Shown here: in pieces, positions 8,396 to 17,289 of the stretch | How positions within the stretch are numbered: position 1 is the stretch's first letter | How the letters are laid out: each line of letters begins with the position of its first letter | NCBI GenBank assembly: GCA_031277795.1 | Contig: JAITLQ010000009.1 | Coordinates: 1 to 56,648 of the forward strand | Source of the DNA: Arthrobacter sp. | Lineage (GTDB): Bacteria > Actinomycetota > Actinomycetes > Actinomycetales > Micrococcaceae | Direction: 5' to 3' | DNA length: 56,648 bases | Notes under the pieces: model-generated | Told to the model about the DNA's origin: nothing | What the model saw: only the letters and a program-made list of their open reading frames with translations | The model's database searches: none | Made by a program: the position numbers and the translations under genes

Positions 8396-9244
8396 ATGAA
8401 CGCAGCTGAAGTAGCCGGGCAGTACGGCCTGCAAAAGGTCGGGGCCCGCCCGGGGCTCTGGACCTACCTCAAGCAAACCTGGGCCAGGCGCGATTTTGCC
8501 TACACGTTGGCGAAGTCCCGGATTCAGGCTCGCAACCAGGCCAACCGTCTCGGCATCGTGTGGGAGATCATCAAGCCCACCTTGAACGCGCTCATGTACG
8601 GCTTTATCTTCGGCGTCCTGCAGGGCGGCAAGCGGCCGGATGACTACGCCGCCTATGTGGTGATCGGCGTCTTCCTCTTCGAGTTCTTCTCGCACGCCAT
8701 GAGCCAGGGCGCCAAGTCGATCACGGGCAACCGCTCCTTGGTGCAGTCACTGAGTTTCCCGCGCATGACACTGCCGTTCTCAACGCTCATTCAGCAGTTG
8801 CTGACATTGGTTCCCATGCTCGTCGTCATGGTGGTGTACGTGCTGGTGCTTGGCGGTCATCCCCGCTGGCAGTGGCTGCTGCTGATCCCGCTCGTTGCCA
8901 TCTTCACCCTGTTCAACATGGGTGTCACGCTCGTCTTTGCCAGGATGACGGTCCATCTTGCCGACCTCACGCAGCTGATCCCCTTGGTGACGCGCGTGCT
9001 GTTCTACACCTCGGGTGTGCTGTTTGCAGTGGACAAGATCTTTGAGGCCCACCCTTGGGTGGTTGATCTGTACAACTTCCACCCGATCTACCAGGTGCTC
9101 GAGATTGCCCGCGGCATCCTGCTCAAAGATCACTTCTACGACCCCATGCACTGGCTCTACCTGAGCATCTGGGCCGTGGCGTTGCTGGTCGGTGGCACCA
9201 TCTTCTTCTGGCAAGCCGAGGAGCGCTATGGCCGCGAACACTGA
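8396..9244 (+). CDS. tagG: ABC-2 type permease for teichoic acid export (TagG/TarG-like)
   Basis: A 282-residue integral membrane protein of the ABC-2 exporter family that moves lipid-linked polysaccharides or teichoic acids outward. The YTLAKSRIQARNQANRLGIVWEI segment resembles the N-terminal amphipathic and first membrane region of TagG/Wzm proteins. About six hydrophobic helices follow, including VPMLVVMVVYVLVLGG and LLLIPLVAIFTLFNMGV. ATG 8396 is preferred, with AAGGA 12 nt upstream; a TTG at 8387, three codons earlier, is also possible. The ATPase gene overlaps its last 17 nt. Confidence 0.88.
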   Translation: MNAAEVAGQYGLQKVGARPGLWTYLKQTWARRDFAYTLAKSRIQARNQANRLGIVWEIIKPTLNALMYGFIFGVLQGGKRPDDYAAYVVIGVFLFEFFSHAMSQGAKSITGNRSLVQSLSFPRMTLPFSTLIQQLLTLVPMLVVMVVYVLVLGGHPRWQWLLLIPLVAIFTLFNMGVTLVFARMTVHLADLTQLIPLVTRVLFYTSGVLFAVDKIFEAHPWVVDLYNFHPIYQVLEIARGILLKDHFYDPMHWLYLSIWAVALLVGGTIFFWQAEERYGREH

Positions 9245-10016
9245 GACCAGCATGAGCGAACAGGTGCAGGTTGACCCCGGCCGCAAGCCGGTCGTGATCG
9301 TGGACAACCTCCACGTGAAGTACAAGGTGTTTTCCTCGGGCAAGGCGGCCGGAGGTGCGAGCGCCCGCGGCCTCCTGCAGCGCGGCGCGCGCGGTTTGCG
9401 CGAGGTTCACGCCCTCAAGGGAGTTTCCTTCGTGGCCTACGAGAATGAGTCCATCGGGGTGATTGGCTCCAACGGTTCAGGCAAGTCGACCATGCTCCGC
9501 GCCGTGACTGGACTGACCCCGGCGGCCGAGGGCACCGTGTGGGCCTCGAGCCGCCCGAATCTGCTGGGCGTGGGCGCCGCACTCATTCCGGCGCTCTCCG
9601 GCGACGCAAACATCACCCTGGGTTGCTTGGCGCTCGGATTCAGCCGCGCGGAGATCGCCGAGCTGCGCCCCAAGATCATCGAGTTCGCCGAGCTCCAGGA
9701 CTACATCGACCTGCCGATGAAGACCTATTCCTCCGGCATGTCCGCCCGCTTGAAGTTTGCGATCGCAGCCTGCAAGCAGCACGACATCCTCATCGTGGAT
9801 GAAGCCTTGGCGGTCGGCGATGCCCGTTTCCGCAAGCGCTCCGAGGCCCGCATCCGGGAGATCCGGGAGAACGCAGGCACGGTGTTCTTGGTGTCTCACT
9901 CCATGAAATCCATCCGAGACACCTGCAACCGGACGATCTGGATCGAAAAGGGCGTCCTGCGCATGGACGGGCCGACCGACGAAGTGGTCAAGGCCTACGA
10001 GGCATCGCGCAAGTAG
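9228..10016 (+). CDS. tagH: ABC transporter ATPase for teichoic acid export (TagH/TarH-like)
   Basis: A 262-residue ATPase partner of the preceding permease. Walker A is IGSNGSGKST, the signature is YSSGMSARLKFAIA, Walker B is DILIVDEALAVGD, and the switch His is in LVSHSMKSI. The YSSGM...RLxFA form and the DEALAVGD motif are typical of polysaccharide/teichoic acid exporter ATPases (TagH, Wzt, KpsT). It lacks the long C-terminal extension of Bacillus TagH. ATG 9228 has GAGGAG 4 nt upstream and overlaps the permease gene; an in-frame ATG at 9252 is a weaker alternative. Confidence 0.9.
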   Translation: MAANTETSMSEQVQVDPGRKPVVIVDNLHVKYKVFSSGKAAGGASARGLLQRGARGLREVHALKGVSFVAYENESIGVIGSNGSGKSTMLRAVTGLTPAAEGTVWASSRPNLLGVGAALIPALSGDANITLGCLALGFSRAEIAELRPKIIEFAELQDYIDLPMKTYSSGMSARLKFAIAACKQHDILIVDEALAVGDARFRKRSEARIREIRENAGTVFLVSHSMKSIRDTCNRTIWIEKGVLRMDGPTDEVVKAYEASRK

Positions 10017-10046
10017 CCTTACCCGCGCGTTCGCCGGGTGTTCACC

Positions 10047-10052
10047 TAGGAT
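10047..10052 (+). promoter_or_regulatory. Candidate -10 element before the TPR-glycerophosphotransferase gene
   Basis: TAGGAT in the 76-nt gap after the ATPase gene. It predicts a leader of about 34 nt that includes the AGGAGA ribosome site. Confidence 0.4.
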
Positions 10053-10092
10053 GGTCGAGGAATTTCCGCACGCCTCCAGGAGAAACGCCGCG

Positions 10093-13000
10093 ATGCAGTT
10101 GACGCCCACCACGTTCGTCAGGGCAGCCGAACGCAAGGTCGCCTCGGCGCGCCTCTGGCCGGTGCATCGTCGGTTGATGTCGGTGCCTCCGAGGGCGCCC
10201 CGTGCCGTGCTCGCCGTGGCCACACGATCCGCTCGGAGAGCCAAGGACCTGCATGGCGCCATTGCTACCCTCGAGTCGCTCGTGGCCAGACGTCCCGCCT
10301 GGACCACAGGTCGCCTGCGGTTGGCTGGCCTGCTGCGGGAAACCGGGCAGGACGAGCGGGCGCTGGGGCACTACGACGCGGCGGCGGAGGCAACTCCGGA
10401 CAACGTCGTGGCCTGGAAAGCGATCGCCGATCTTTCGCTCGCGGAGGGAAATGCTCCTCACGCCCTGGACGCCCTTGGAAGGCTGGAGGGCCTCGGCGCC
10501 TCGAAGGGCTTTATCTTGGATCGCACCGCCGAGGCCTACCGTCGGCTCGGCGCGCGTTGGGATGAAACGAGGGTGCTCTCGGCGTGGCTGGAGCGCTCGC
10601 CCAAGAACGCGGAGGCCAGGCGGCGCAGGGCGAGCGCCTTGGAGGCGTGCGGCTTGTTCGAGGCGGCCCTGAAGGACGCGCAGGCCCTGCCGGCCGCCGT
10701 GCGCAAGCGGGCGGCCGTGGCGAAGCAACTGCGCAGGCTGCGCCTTGCCACGGGCGCCGCGACGCCGCGCGACAGCGAGGAGGCGTTGCAGCGCGGGCGC
10801 GTGGCCGAGGCGGCGCGCCTGGCCCAGGATCCGACCGCGGCGGCACGCCTGCACCTGGCCGCCGGCGAGTACGCCGAAGCGGCGCAGATCGTGGCCGGGC
10901 GCGGGGATGCGGAGGCTCTCCTGCTGCGCGGCACGGCGCTGGAGCTCCAGGGGAAGGACGTCGACGCCGCGGCACTCTACGCCCAGGCCGCCGACCTGGG
11001 ACCGTGGCGCGAAGAACTCGACCTCGACGGCGTGGCGGATGCCCGATTCGCGGCGGGCCGCGCGCTGTTTGCGGCCGGTCGCCGCGAAGCAGCGGCCGAG
11101 GCCTTCAGGACGTGGAACGCCGCGAGCGTCGCTGCAGGGAACCTGCCGGAGGCCGACGCCGCTGCGCCAGCGAGCTCGACGGCCGCCTGGTTGGCGTTGG
11201 CGGCAGCGGCCTCGGAGCCCGCCGCGCGTGCGCGCGCGCTGAACTCCGCCCGCGGGGCGCTGGGACGGGCCCACGCTGAGCTGGTTCGACGGGAGGCTAA
11301 CGCGTGGCGTGAGGCCGGAGAGCTCGAACAGGAGCTGGCAGCGTGGATGAGTTCGGTGCGCCTTGCCCAGGCAAGCGCTGTGGATCGGGCTGCCGTCTTG
11401 AACAGCGAGTCCAAGCTGCGTCGAGCGCTCTTTGCCCAGGCGCAGGCGGCTCCAGTGCTGGAGACGACCGTGCTGTTCCAATCCAGCCGCGCTTCCCGAT
11501 TGCACTGCAATCCCTTGGCGATCTACCGCGAGCTGGCGAAGGACCCCCGCGCCGCCGACTGGACGTTTGTGTGGGCATCGAACCGGCCGGAGGCCGTCCC
11601 AGCGGATGTCGCCGCAGACGCCCGCGTTCGCTTCGTCCGCTTCAATTCGCCGGACTACGTTGATGTCTTGGGCCGTGCGGCCTGGGTGGTCAACAACGTG
11701 ACCTTCCCTGACTACTACAACCGGCGGCCGGAACAGCGCTACCTCAACACGTGGCACGGAACGCCGCTCAAGGGCCTGGGTCGCTTCGCCAAGGACACGT
11801 TCCTGAGCTATGCGAACGTGGCACGGAACGTGCTCCAGGCCACGCATCTTGGGTTGCCGAATCCTCACACCGCGGTGGCGATGGAGGACGGAATGGGCCT
11901 TAAGGGAATCGTCCCCGGCCGGGTCATGGTCACGGGTTCCCCGCGCCTGGATGCCTCCATCACCATGCCGGAGGCAGACAAGGCTGCACTGCGCACCAGA
12001 TTGGGCGTCGACGACGGGCGGCCGGTGGTGCTCTTTGCCCCAACGTGGAAGGGCTCCCTTGGCAACGTCACCGCTCCGACCGGACTTGTAGCGGAACTCA
12101 AGGGGATGGCGGGAGAGGGGCATCACCTGCTCTTCCGGGCTCATCGACTCGCCGAGCGAGGAATCGCGGGAATGCAGTTGCCGGCCAAGACGGTGCCGGC
12201 GGACGTGGACACCAACGAGCTGCTCGCCGTCGTGGACGTTCTAGTCACCGACTACTCCAGTATCTGCTTCGACTTCTTGCCCATGGACCGTCCCGTGATC
12301 TTCCACGTGCCGGATCGGGCCGAGTACGAGCGCGACCGTGGCTTCCAGCCGGGGCTGGGGGAGTGGCCGGGCGAGATCTGCGAGTCGGTCGAAGCCACTC
12401 GCGAGGCGGTCGCCAGGGCGGTGCGCGGTGAGGAACCCCGAGACGCCCGCGAACGACGAGCGCGCGGCCTGGCCAGGTTCTGCTCGGTCGAGGACGGGCG
12501 GGCCTCTGCCCGCACGGTTGACGCCTTCTTCTTCGGGAACGATCTCCCCAACGTGGTCGAGACGGTGCCGGCGGCCCGGGTGAGCGTGGCCGCGCAGCGC
12601 TCCGCCGTCCGCGACCGACCGTGGGAGGTCCATGCGACCGAGGGCGACGTCGCCGTGCCCGTGCTTGATCTGGCGGCGGTGGGGGCCGACCCTGCCGTGG
12701 GTCAGGCCGTCGTGTCGTCCTTGGGCGATCGCCCGCATGTCCTCGCGGCCCCGGGCGGGGCGTACACGGCGGAGGAGCGTTTCACTGAGGCCATGGCCCG
12801 CCGCACAGGCGCGCAGGCAACCAGGCAACAGCTCGCCTGGCTCGAGTCGTCGGCCTCGCGAGAGGCGCGACGTCGTTGGGGTGCCTTGGGTGCGGCTGAA
12901 TGGCTCCAAGAGCGTGCTGAATCGGCCGAGATGAGTGCACTCGTGGCGGCCTCAGCCGGAGGCGCGGGTGGTGCACTCACCGTCCGCGATCTGATCGATC

Positions 13001-13095
13001 CGACATCCGGCAAGGGATGCCCGGACGTTAGGCCGCAGGCCGTCACGAGCTTCAATGCGGCTCGTCGCGCTGGCGGCGCGCCATCCGACGTTTAG
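10093..13095 (+). CDS. TPR-repeat protein fused to a CDP-glycerol glycerophosphotransferase domain
   Basis: A 1000-residue protein in three parts. Residues about 50-350 are Ala/Leu/Arg-rich helical repeats of TPR type (for example ALGHYDAAAEATPDNVVAWK). Residues about 460-830 form a CDP-glycerol glycerophosphotransferase domain (TagB/TagF family): YLNTWHGTPLKGLG with the catalytic His, VLFAPTWKGSLG, LLFRAHR, and VTDYSSICFDF...PVIFHVPD. The last 170 residues are unassigned. The domain adds glycerol-phosphate units from CDP-glycerol to a lipid-linked chain at the inner membrane face. ATG 10093 is chosen because AGGAGA lies 9 nt upstream. Whether it primes (TagB) or polymerises (TagF) cannot be told. 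Confidence 0.85.
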   Translation: MQLTPTTFVRAAERKVASARLWPVHRRLMSVPPRAPRAVLAVATRSARRAKDLHGAIATLESLVARRPAWTTGRLRLAGLLRETGQDERALGHYDAAAEATPDNVVAWKAIADLSLAEGNAPHALDALGRLEGLGASKGFILDRTAEAYRRLGARWDETRVLSAWLERSPKNAEARRRRASALEACGLFEAALKDAQALPAAVRKRAAVAKQLRRLRLATGAATPRDSEEALQRGRVAEAARLAQDPTAAARLHLAAGEYAEAAQIVAGRGDAEALLLRGTALELQGKDVDAAALYAQAADLGPWREELDLDGVADARFAAGRALFAAGRREAAAEAFRTWNAASVAAGNLPEADAAAPASSTAAWLALAAAASEPAARARALNSARGALGRAHAELVRREANAWREAGELEQELAAWMSSVRLAQASAVDRAAVLNSESKLRRALFAQAQAAPVLETTVLFQSSRASRLHCNPLAIYRELAKDPRAADWTFVWASNRPEAVPADVAADARVRFVRFNSPDYVDVLGRAAWVVNNVTFPDYYNRRPEQRYLNTWHGTPLKGLGRFAKDTFLSYANVARNVLQATHLGLPNPHTAVAMEDGMGLKGIVPGRVMVTGSPRLDASITMPEADKAALRTRLGVDDGRPVVLFAPTWKGSLGNVTAPTGLVAELKGMAGEGHHLLFRAHRLAERGIAGMQLPAKTVPADVDTNELLAVVDVLVTDYSSICFDFLPMDRPVIFHVPDRAEYERDRGFQPGLGEWPGEICESVEATREAVARAVRGEEPRDARERRARGLARFCSVEDGRASARTVDAFFFGNDLPNVVETVPAARVSVAAQRSAVRDRPWEVHATEGDVAVPVLDLAAVGADPAVGQAVVSSLGDRPHVLAAPGGAYTAEERFTEAMARRTGAQATRQQLAWLESSASREARRRWGALGAAEWLQERAESAEMSALVAASAGGAGGALTVRDLIDPTSGKGCPDVRPQAVTSFNAARRAGGAPSDV

Positions 13096-13098
13096 ACT
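13093..13098 (+). promoter_or_regulatory. Candidate -10 element for tagD
   Basis: TAGACT, overlapping the stop codon of the upstream gene. It would give tagD its own promoter and a leader of about 30 nt carrying AAGGAG. Confidence 0.4.
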
Positions 13099-13135
13099 AA
13101 TCACTAGAATTCGACTTCCGTTCAAGGAGTACATC

Positions 13136-13597
13136 GTGCCCAAGACCGTCATCACCTATGGCACCTTCGACCTGTTCCACATCGGACACCTCAACATCCT
13201 GAAGAGGCTGAAGGAGAAGGGCGACCGTCTCATCGTCGCCGTCTCCACCGACGAGTTCAACGCGGTCAAGGGCAAGAAGCCCATCGTCCCGTTCGAGCAG
13301 CGCATCGAGATCGTCCGCGCCATCAAGTACGTGGACATGGCCATCCCGGAGGAGAACTGGGAGCAGAAGCGTACCGACGTCGACAAGTACGACGTGGACG
13401 TCTTCGGCATCGGTGAGGACTGGAAGGGCAAGTTCGACGACCTGGATGACAAGGTGGAGGTGTTCTACCTGCCGCGCACCGACGGGATCTCCACGACTGA
13501 GCTCAAGCGCGTGCTCTCCAACTTCGACGAGCAGAAGGTGGAGGCCCTTAAGGGCACCCTGGACACGCTGAGCCAGATTGTCAAAGAACTCAGCTAA
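13136..13597 (+). CDS. tagD: Glycerol-3-phosphate cytidylyltransferase
   Basis: A 153-residue cytidylyltransferase making CDP-glycerol from CTP and sn-glycerol 3-phosphate, the activated donor for poly(glycerol phosphate) teichoic acid. TYGTFDLFHIGHLNIL carries the HxGH motif. KPIVPFEQRIEIV, GEDWKGKFDDL and RTDGISTTELKR (the RTxGISTT nucleotide signature) follow. A C-terminal tail of about 20 residues exceeds Bacillus TagD. GTG start with AAGGAG 6 nt upstream. It sits between two glycerophosphotransferase genes, which confirms the chemistry of the locus. Confidence 0.95.
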   Translation: MPKTVITYGTFDLFHIGHLNILKRLKEKGDRLIVAVSTDEFNAVKGKKPIVPFEQRIEIVRAIKYVDMAIPEENWEQKRTDVDKYDVDVFGIGEDWKGKFDDLDDKVEVFYLPRTDGISTTELKRVLSNFDEQKVEALKGTLDTLSQIVKELS

Positions 13598-13629
13598 CAC
13601 GCGCACCGCATTTCAGAAAGTTATCAGTC

Positions 13630-16600
13630 GTGGCAATCTCCAACAAAGATCAATGGACGAAGTCGCTCAGGCGAACTATCGCACCTTATCTTCCCAAATC
13701 CATCAAGAGAATTGCGAAAACGGCGGTGCGGCGGGCAACGCCGAATCAGGAATCCAAAGACAGCAGCCGCACCGTTGTTCCGCTGATTTCGGTAGTCGTC
13801 CCCGTCTATAACGTAGAGGACCTGGTTGCAGAATGCCTCGAGTCAATTCTTGAGCAGACCTACTCTCACCTAGAGATCATCGTGGTCGATGATGGCTCTA
13901 CCGACCGGTCTCTAGCCCGAGTTGAGGAGATTGCGGAGCGAGACAGTCGCATCCGAGTAGTAACGCAGCCAAATGCGGGACTAGGAGCAGCGAGGAACGC
14001 TGGTACGCGTCTTGCCTCGGGGAAGTATCTCGTCTTCGCGGATTCTGATGATTTCGTGCCACCCGCCGCGTACAAGGCGATGCTCGACACGCTCGAACAA
14101 TCCGGTTCCGATTTCGTCACGGGAACTTACTACCGTTTCAACTCGTCGGGTACGAGGAAAATTGAGTGGATGAAACGGGAACATGCCACAACGCGGCTCG
14201 GCATCACCATCGATGAATACACCGACGGCTTGGTCAATGTTTTCGCCTGGAACAAGATGTATCGGAAGTCTGTGTGGGACCGGCTGGGCATGGCCTACAC
14301 CGAGGGTCTGCGATACGAAGATCAGGAACCTACGACACGTCTGATGTTGTTGTCCTCGGGATTCGACGTCATCCCCACGCCGGTGTATGGATACCGAGTG
14401 CGAGAAGACTCCTCGTCCATTACCCAAACGAAACATCTGTCTCGGGACGTAGAAGACAGACTGCAAGTATTGCAGCTAACGGCTGCGACCGCTCGCCAAC
14501 TCGGTAGCGAGAAACAGTTCAGTGACTGGGTGGCGAAGCTCATTCGCTTCGACTTGATGCCGTACTTGCGGGAGGCCGTGGAAGCGGACGACTCTTACCG
14601 CGAGGCTGCACGCCGCTTGTTCCTTTTCATTGTCAATCAGATCAATGAGCAGGCGATTGCAAAGAGCCATGTGAAGGTTCGATCCCTGCTGGTGCTCGGG
14701 GCGCACGGGAAGTGGAAGGAACTGGCCGAAGCTATTCTTTGGTCTGACGAAGCGGGATCCTACTTCGAGACCTACGTGGGCTCTACCGGCAAAGTTCAGC
14801 TGCGCTGCCCGCACGGTTCAATCGTGGAAAGTGTCGGAGAAGAGCGAATGCTCATCTTGGGCACTCCCGACCTAGAAACGGTCGGAGTCTTGCTTTCAGC
14901 TAATTTCTCAGGACCGGTGCTCGAGATTCATGGTTGGGCTATCCCGAAGAATCGTGAGCTAGCTACGCACGCCGAGCAGCCACGGGTGTGGGCAGTCAAT
15001 GCTCAATCCGGAGAGTCGGTGGAACTGAGCGTCTCGCGGGAATCGAGCGAATCTGCAACCATCTGGGCGCGGTCAAAGTATCGGGACATTGCTGATGCAG
15101 GCTTCGTTGCGACGATCGACGTGACGTCGCTCGTCGCGGAGGCCGACCGGGTCGCTTGGACGTTCGAAGTTGGCTACGACGAGCCTGCTGACGAGCGGGT
15201 ACGACTCGTGCGCAGAGCCGGTGGATCGCGGGCGATGCTTCTGGATTCGGGCACCGTGGCCGGTGGGCGAGATTGGCAACTTCGTTTTGATGCAGCTTCG
15301 GGCCTGACGCTGGTCGGAAATGTAGGGGTGCCGGTCGTTGGGCTGAGTATTCGCGACGACAGGATTGTCATCACGGTCAAGACAGCTTCGTCTGCGCCGA
15401 CCGTGAAGAAGGCTCGCTTGACGAGGGCGGGAGAGACGGTTGACCTGGCGGTCTTGCAAACGGAACACTTGACTGAACTCTCCTGCGAGCGCTCTGCTTT
15501 GGGCGATATCGGTCAGCATTCGTCCTGGCTCTTGCGAATTCCTGCAATGCAACGCAGTGGTGGCTACTTTGCGCTCGAGAATGGGCAAGCCCGTACGTGG
15601 GAATCGCAGCTGCTGGGTTTGCGTCGAGACGAGTCCGGCAAGATTCGACTCGAGATCCTGCCGCAGGCGCTGCAGGTTCTGTCCTATCAGGCTGACGGAA
15701 CTGCTGTGACAGCGCGGGCGGAATCCACGGTGCCAACGTCGCATGGTGCCTACACTGAAGTTTTCCTTGTCTCGGACGCTGGTGTATCCCGCCGCTCCCC
15801 GATCGTGTGGGATGAGACAGGCTGCACCTTCGAAATTCCTGGCACCGATCCGAACGGCAGGGATCTGCCATTCGCCGGCTATTCGGTGAAGGCCGTAGAC
15901 GCGCAAGGCCGGGAGTATGCCGTATTGGACTCGCGGCCAGCTGCCACGATCCACGCTGAGGGTGCGCTCTCGATGAGGCATCGAGTCGTCCTGACGAGAA
16001 CTCGCTACGGCAATGTCTACGTTCAACTGTCGGCTCAGCTCAAGGAAGATGAAGTCGGTCGCCGGGCGCAGTACTTGCTCCAGCAGGACTTTTCCACCAG
16101 CAATGTGGCCATTGAAGCCAAGAAGGTGGTGTTCAACGCATACCTGGGAGCCGCCGCAACTGACAGTTCGTTGGCGCTGTCCGAGTATCTCCTTGAAAAC
16201 CGCCCGGAGATGGACATCGTCTGGTCGGTCGTGTCTGAATCGGTGGCTGTCCCGCGAGGAGCGCGGCGCGCTATTCTCGGCTCGAGACAGTGGTACGCGG
16301 AACTAGCGACTGCTGGCACGATCGTTCATAACATCTATTTTGATTCGTGGTTCAAGCTCCGTCCGGGTCAGCAGTATCTTCAAACATGGCATGGCACGCC
16401 GCTGAAGACCATCAATCATTCGTATTGGCGTGGAATTGGACGATCGACTGCGTGGATCGAGCGCATGGATTCGCAAGCACACGCTTGGACCTTTCTACTT
16501 AGCCCTAGCAGCTATTTTTCATCCGTGGTTGCGTCTGAATCTGATTTTCAGGGACGGGTTATCGAAGAGGGGTACCCGCGGAACGATGCGCTCGTCGACA

Positions 16601-17205
16601 GTCACGCTTCTCGGGCAAGGCGAGCGGCTGTCCGCCAGTCAATGGGTATCAAAGACGATCAGGTGGCAATCCTCTACGCGCCCACGTGGCGTGATTCCCG
16701 CTCGACAAAGGCCTGGAAAGCAAGCCCAGTCGAGTTCTTTGAACCGAATGAACTGAGCCGGCAGCTCGGGGAAAAGTACGTACTAATGATGCGTGGTCAC
16801 GGCCACAACGCTCGCGCCCAGGCGAGTCAATCGTACGAGGACGGTGTTGTCGACGTTACGCACCACGCCGATATCAACGACTTGTATCTTGCGGCAGACT
16901 TGATCGTCACAGATTATTCATCTGTCATGTTCGATGCTGCTGTAGCGCGTAAACCGATGCTTTTCTATGTACCCGACCTTGAAGAGTACAATTCCAGCCC
17001 CCGGGGTGTATACCTTCACGTGGAAGAGATCGCGCCCGGCCCGTTGTTGTTCTCGACCGATCAATTGGTGGCTGCTGTCGTGGAACAGGAGTGGACGATG
17101 CTGCCCAATACTCCGCAGTATCAGGAGTTTGTGGAGCGTTTCGCGCCACGCGATGATGGGCGCGCCACTGAACGTGTCGTGGCGCAAGTCTGGCCTCAAC
17201 GATAG
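13630..17205 (+). CDS. Bifunctional GT2 glycosyltransferase / CDP-glycerol glycerophosphotransferase (TagF-like)
   Basis: A 1191-residue protein. Residues about 50-290 are a GT-A glycosyltransferase family 2 domain: LISVVVPVYN, IIVVDDGSTD, and FADSDDF as the metal-binding DxD. Residues about 390-800 look beta-rich and match nothing I recognise. The C-terminal 380 residues are a glycerophosphotransferase domain: YLQTWHGTPLKTI, ILYAPTWRDS, MRGHGHN, VTDYSSVMFDA...MLFYVPD. It could add both sugar and glycerol phosphate, giving a polymer with sugar in or on the chain. GTG start, AGAAAG weak RBS, 32 nt after tagD. Base composition is clearly lower in GC than neighbours (28 of 60 bases G/C at 13621-13680), suggesting acquisition. 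Confidence 0.88.
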   Translation: MAISNKDQWTKSLRRTIAPYLPKSIKRIAKTAVRRATPNQESKDSSRTVVPLISVVVPVYNVEDLVAECLESILEQTYSHLEIIVVDDGSTDRSLARVEEIAERDSRIRVVTQPNAGLGAARNAGTRLASGKYLVFADSDDFVPPAAYKAMLDTLEQSGSDFVTGTYYRFNSSGTRKIEWMKREHATTRLGITIDEYTDGLVNVFAWNKMYRKSVWDRLGMAYTEGLRYEDQEPTTRLMLLSSGFDVIPTPVYGYRVREDSSSITQTKHLSRDVEDRLQVLQLTAATARQLGSEKQFSDWVAKLIRFDLMPYLREAVEADDSYREAARRLFLFIVNQINEQAIAKSHVKVRSLLVLGAHGKWKELAEAILWSDEAGSYFETYVGSTGKVQLRCPHGSIVESVGEERMLILGTPDLETVGVLLSANFSGPVLEIHGWAIPKNRELATHAEQPRVWAVNAQSGESVELSVSRESSESATIWARSKYRDIADAGFVATIDVTSLVAEADRVAWTFEVGYDEPADERVRLVRRAGGSRAMLLDSGTVAGGRDWQLRFDAASGLTLVGNVGVPVVGLSIRDDRIVITVKTASSAPTVKKARLTRAGETVDLAVLQTEHLTELSCERSALGDIGQHSSWLLRIPAMQRSGGYFALENGQARTWESQLLGLRRDESGKIRLEILPQALQVLSYQADGTAVTARAESTVPTSHGAYTEVFLVSDAGVSRRSPIVWDETGCTFEIPGTDPNGRDLPFAGYSVKAVDAQGREYAVLDSRPAATIHAEGALSMRHRVVLTRTRYGNVYVQLSAQLKEDEVGRRAQYLLQQDFSTSNVAIEAKKVVFNAYLGAAATDSSLALSEYLLENRPEMDIVWSVVSESVAVPRGARRAILGSRQWYAELATAGTIVHNIYFDSWFKLRPGQQYLQTWHGTPLKTINHSYWRGIGRSTAWIERMDSQAHAWTFLLSPSSYFSSVVASESDFQGRVIEEGYPRNDALVDSHASRARRAAVRQSMGIKDDQVAILYAPTWRDSRSTKAWKASPVEFFEPNELSRQLGEKYVLMMRGHGHNARAQASQSYEDGVVDVTHHADINDLYLAADLIVTDYSSVMFDAAVARKPMLFYVPDLEEYNSSPRGVYLHVEEIAPGPLLFSTDQLVAAVVEQEWTMLPNTPQYQEFVERFAPRDDGRATERVVAQVWPQR

Positions 17206-17236
17206 TTGTCCGCGCTACCCACTCACCACCCCACGA

Positions 17237-17276
17237 AATGAATGGGCCCCGATCCGAGGATCGGGGCCCATTCATT
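17237..17276. terminator. Bidirectional terminator between convergent teichoic genes
   Basis: Perfect 19-bp inverted repeat (17237-17255 with 17258-17276) with only 2 nt between the arms, lying between the stop of the GT2-TagF fusion (17205) and that of the minus-strand GT4 (17290). Both flanks are AT-richer than the stem. It fits termination in both directions. Confidence 0.8.
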
Positions 17277-17289
17277 GCCTGCGCTTCAT

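Noticed and set aside
10042-12144. 700-codon antisense frame over the TPR-glycerophosphotransferase gene
   Set aside because: The plus strand encodes clear TagB/TagF motifs; the antisense product shows no recognisable domain.
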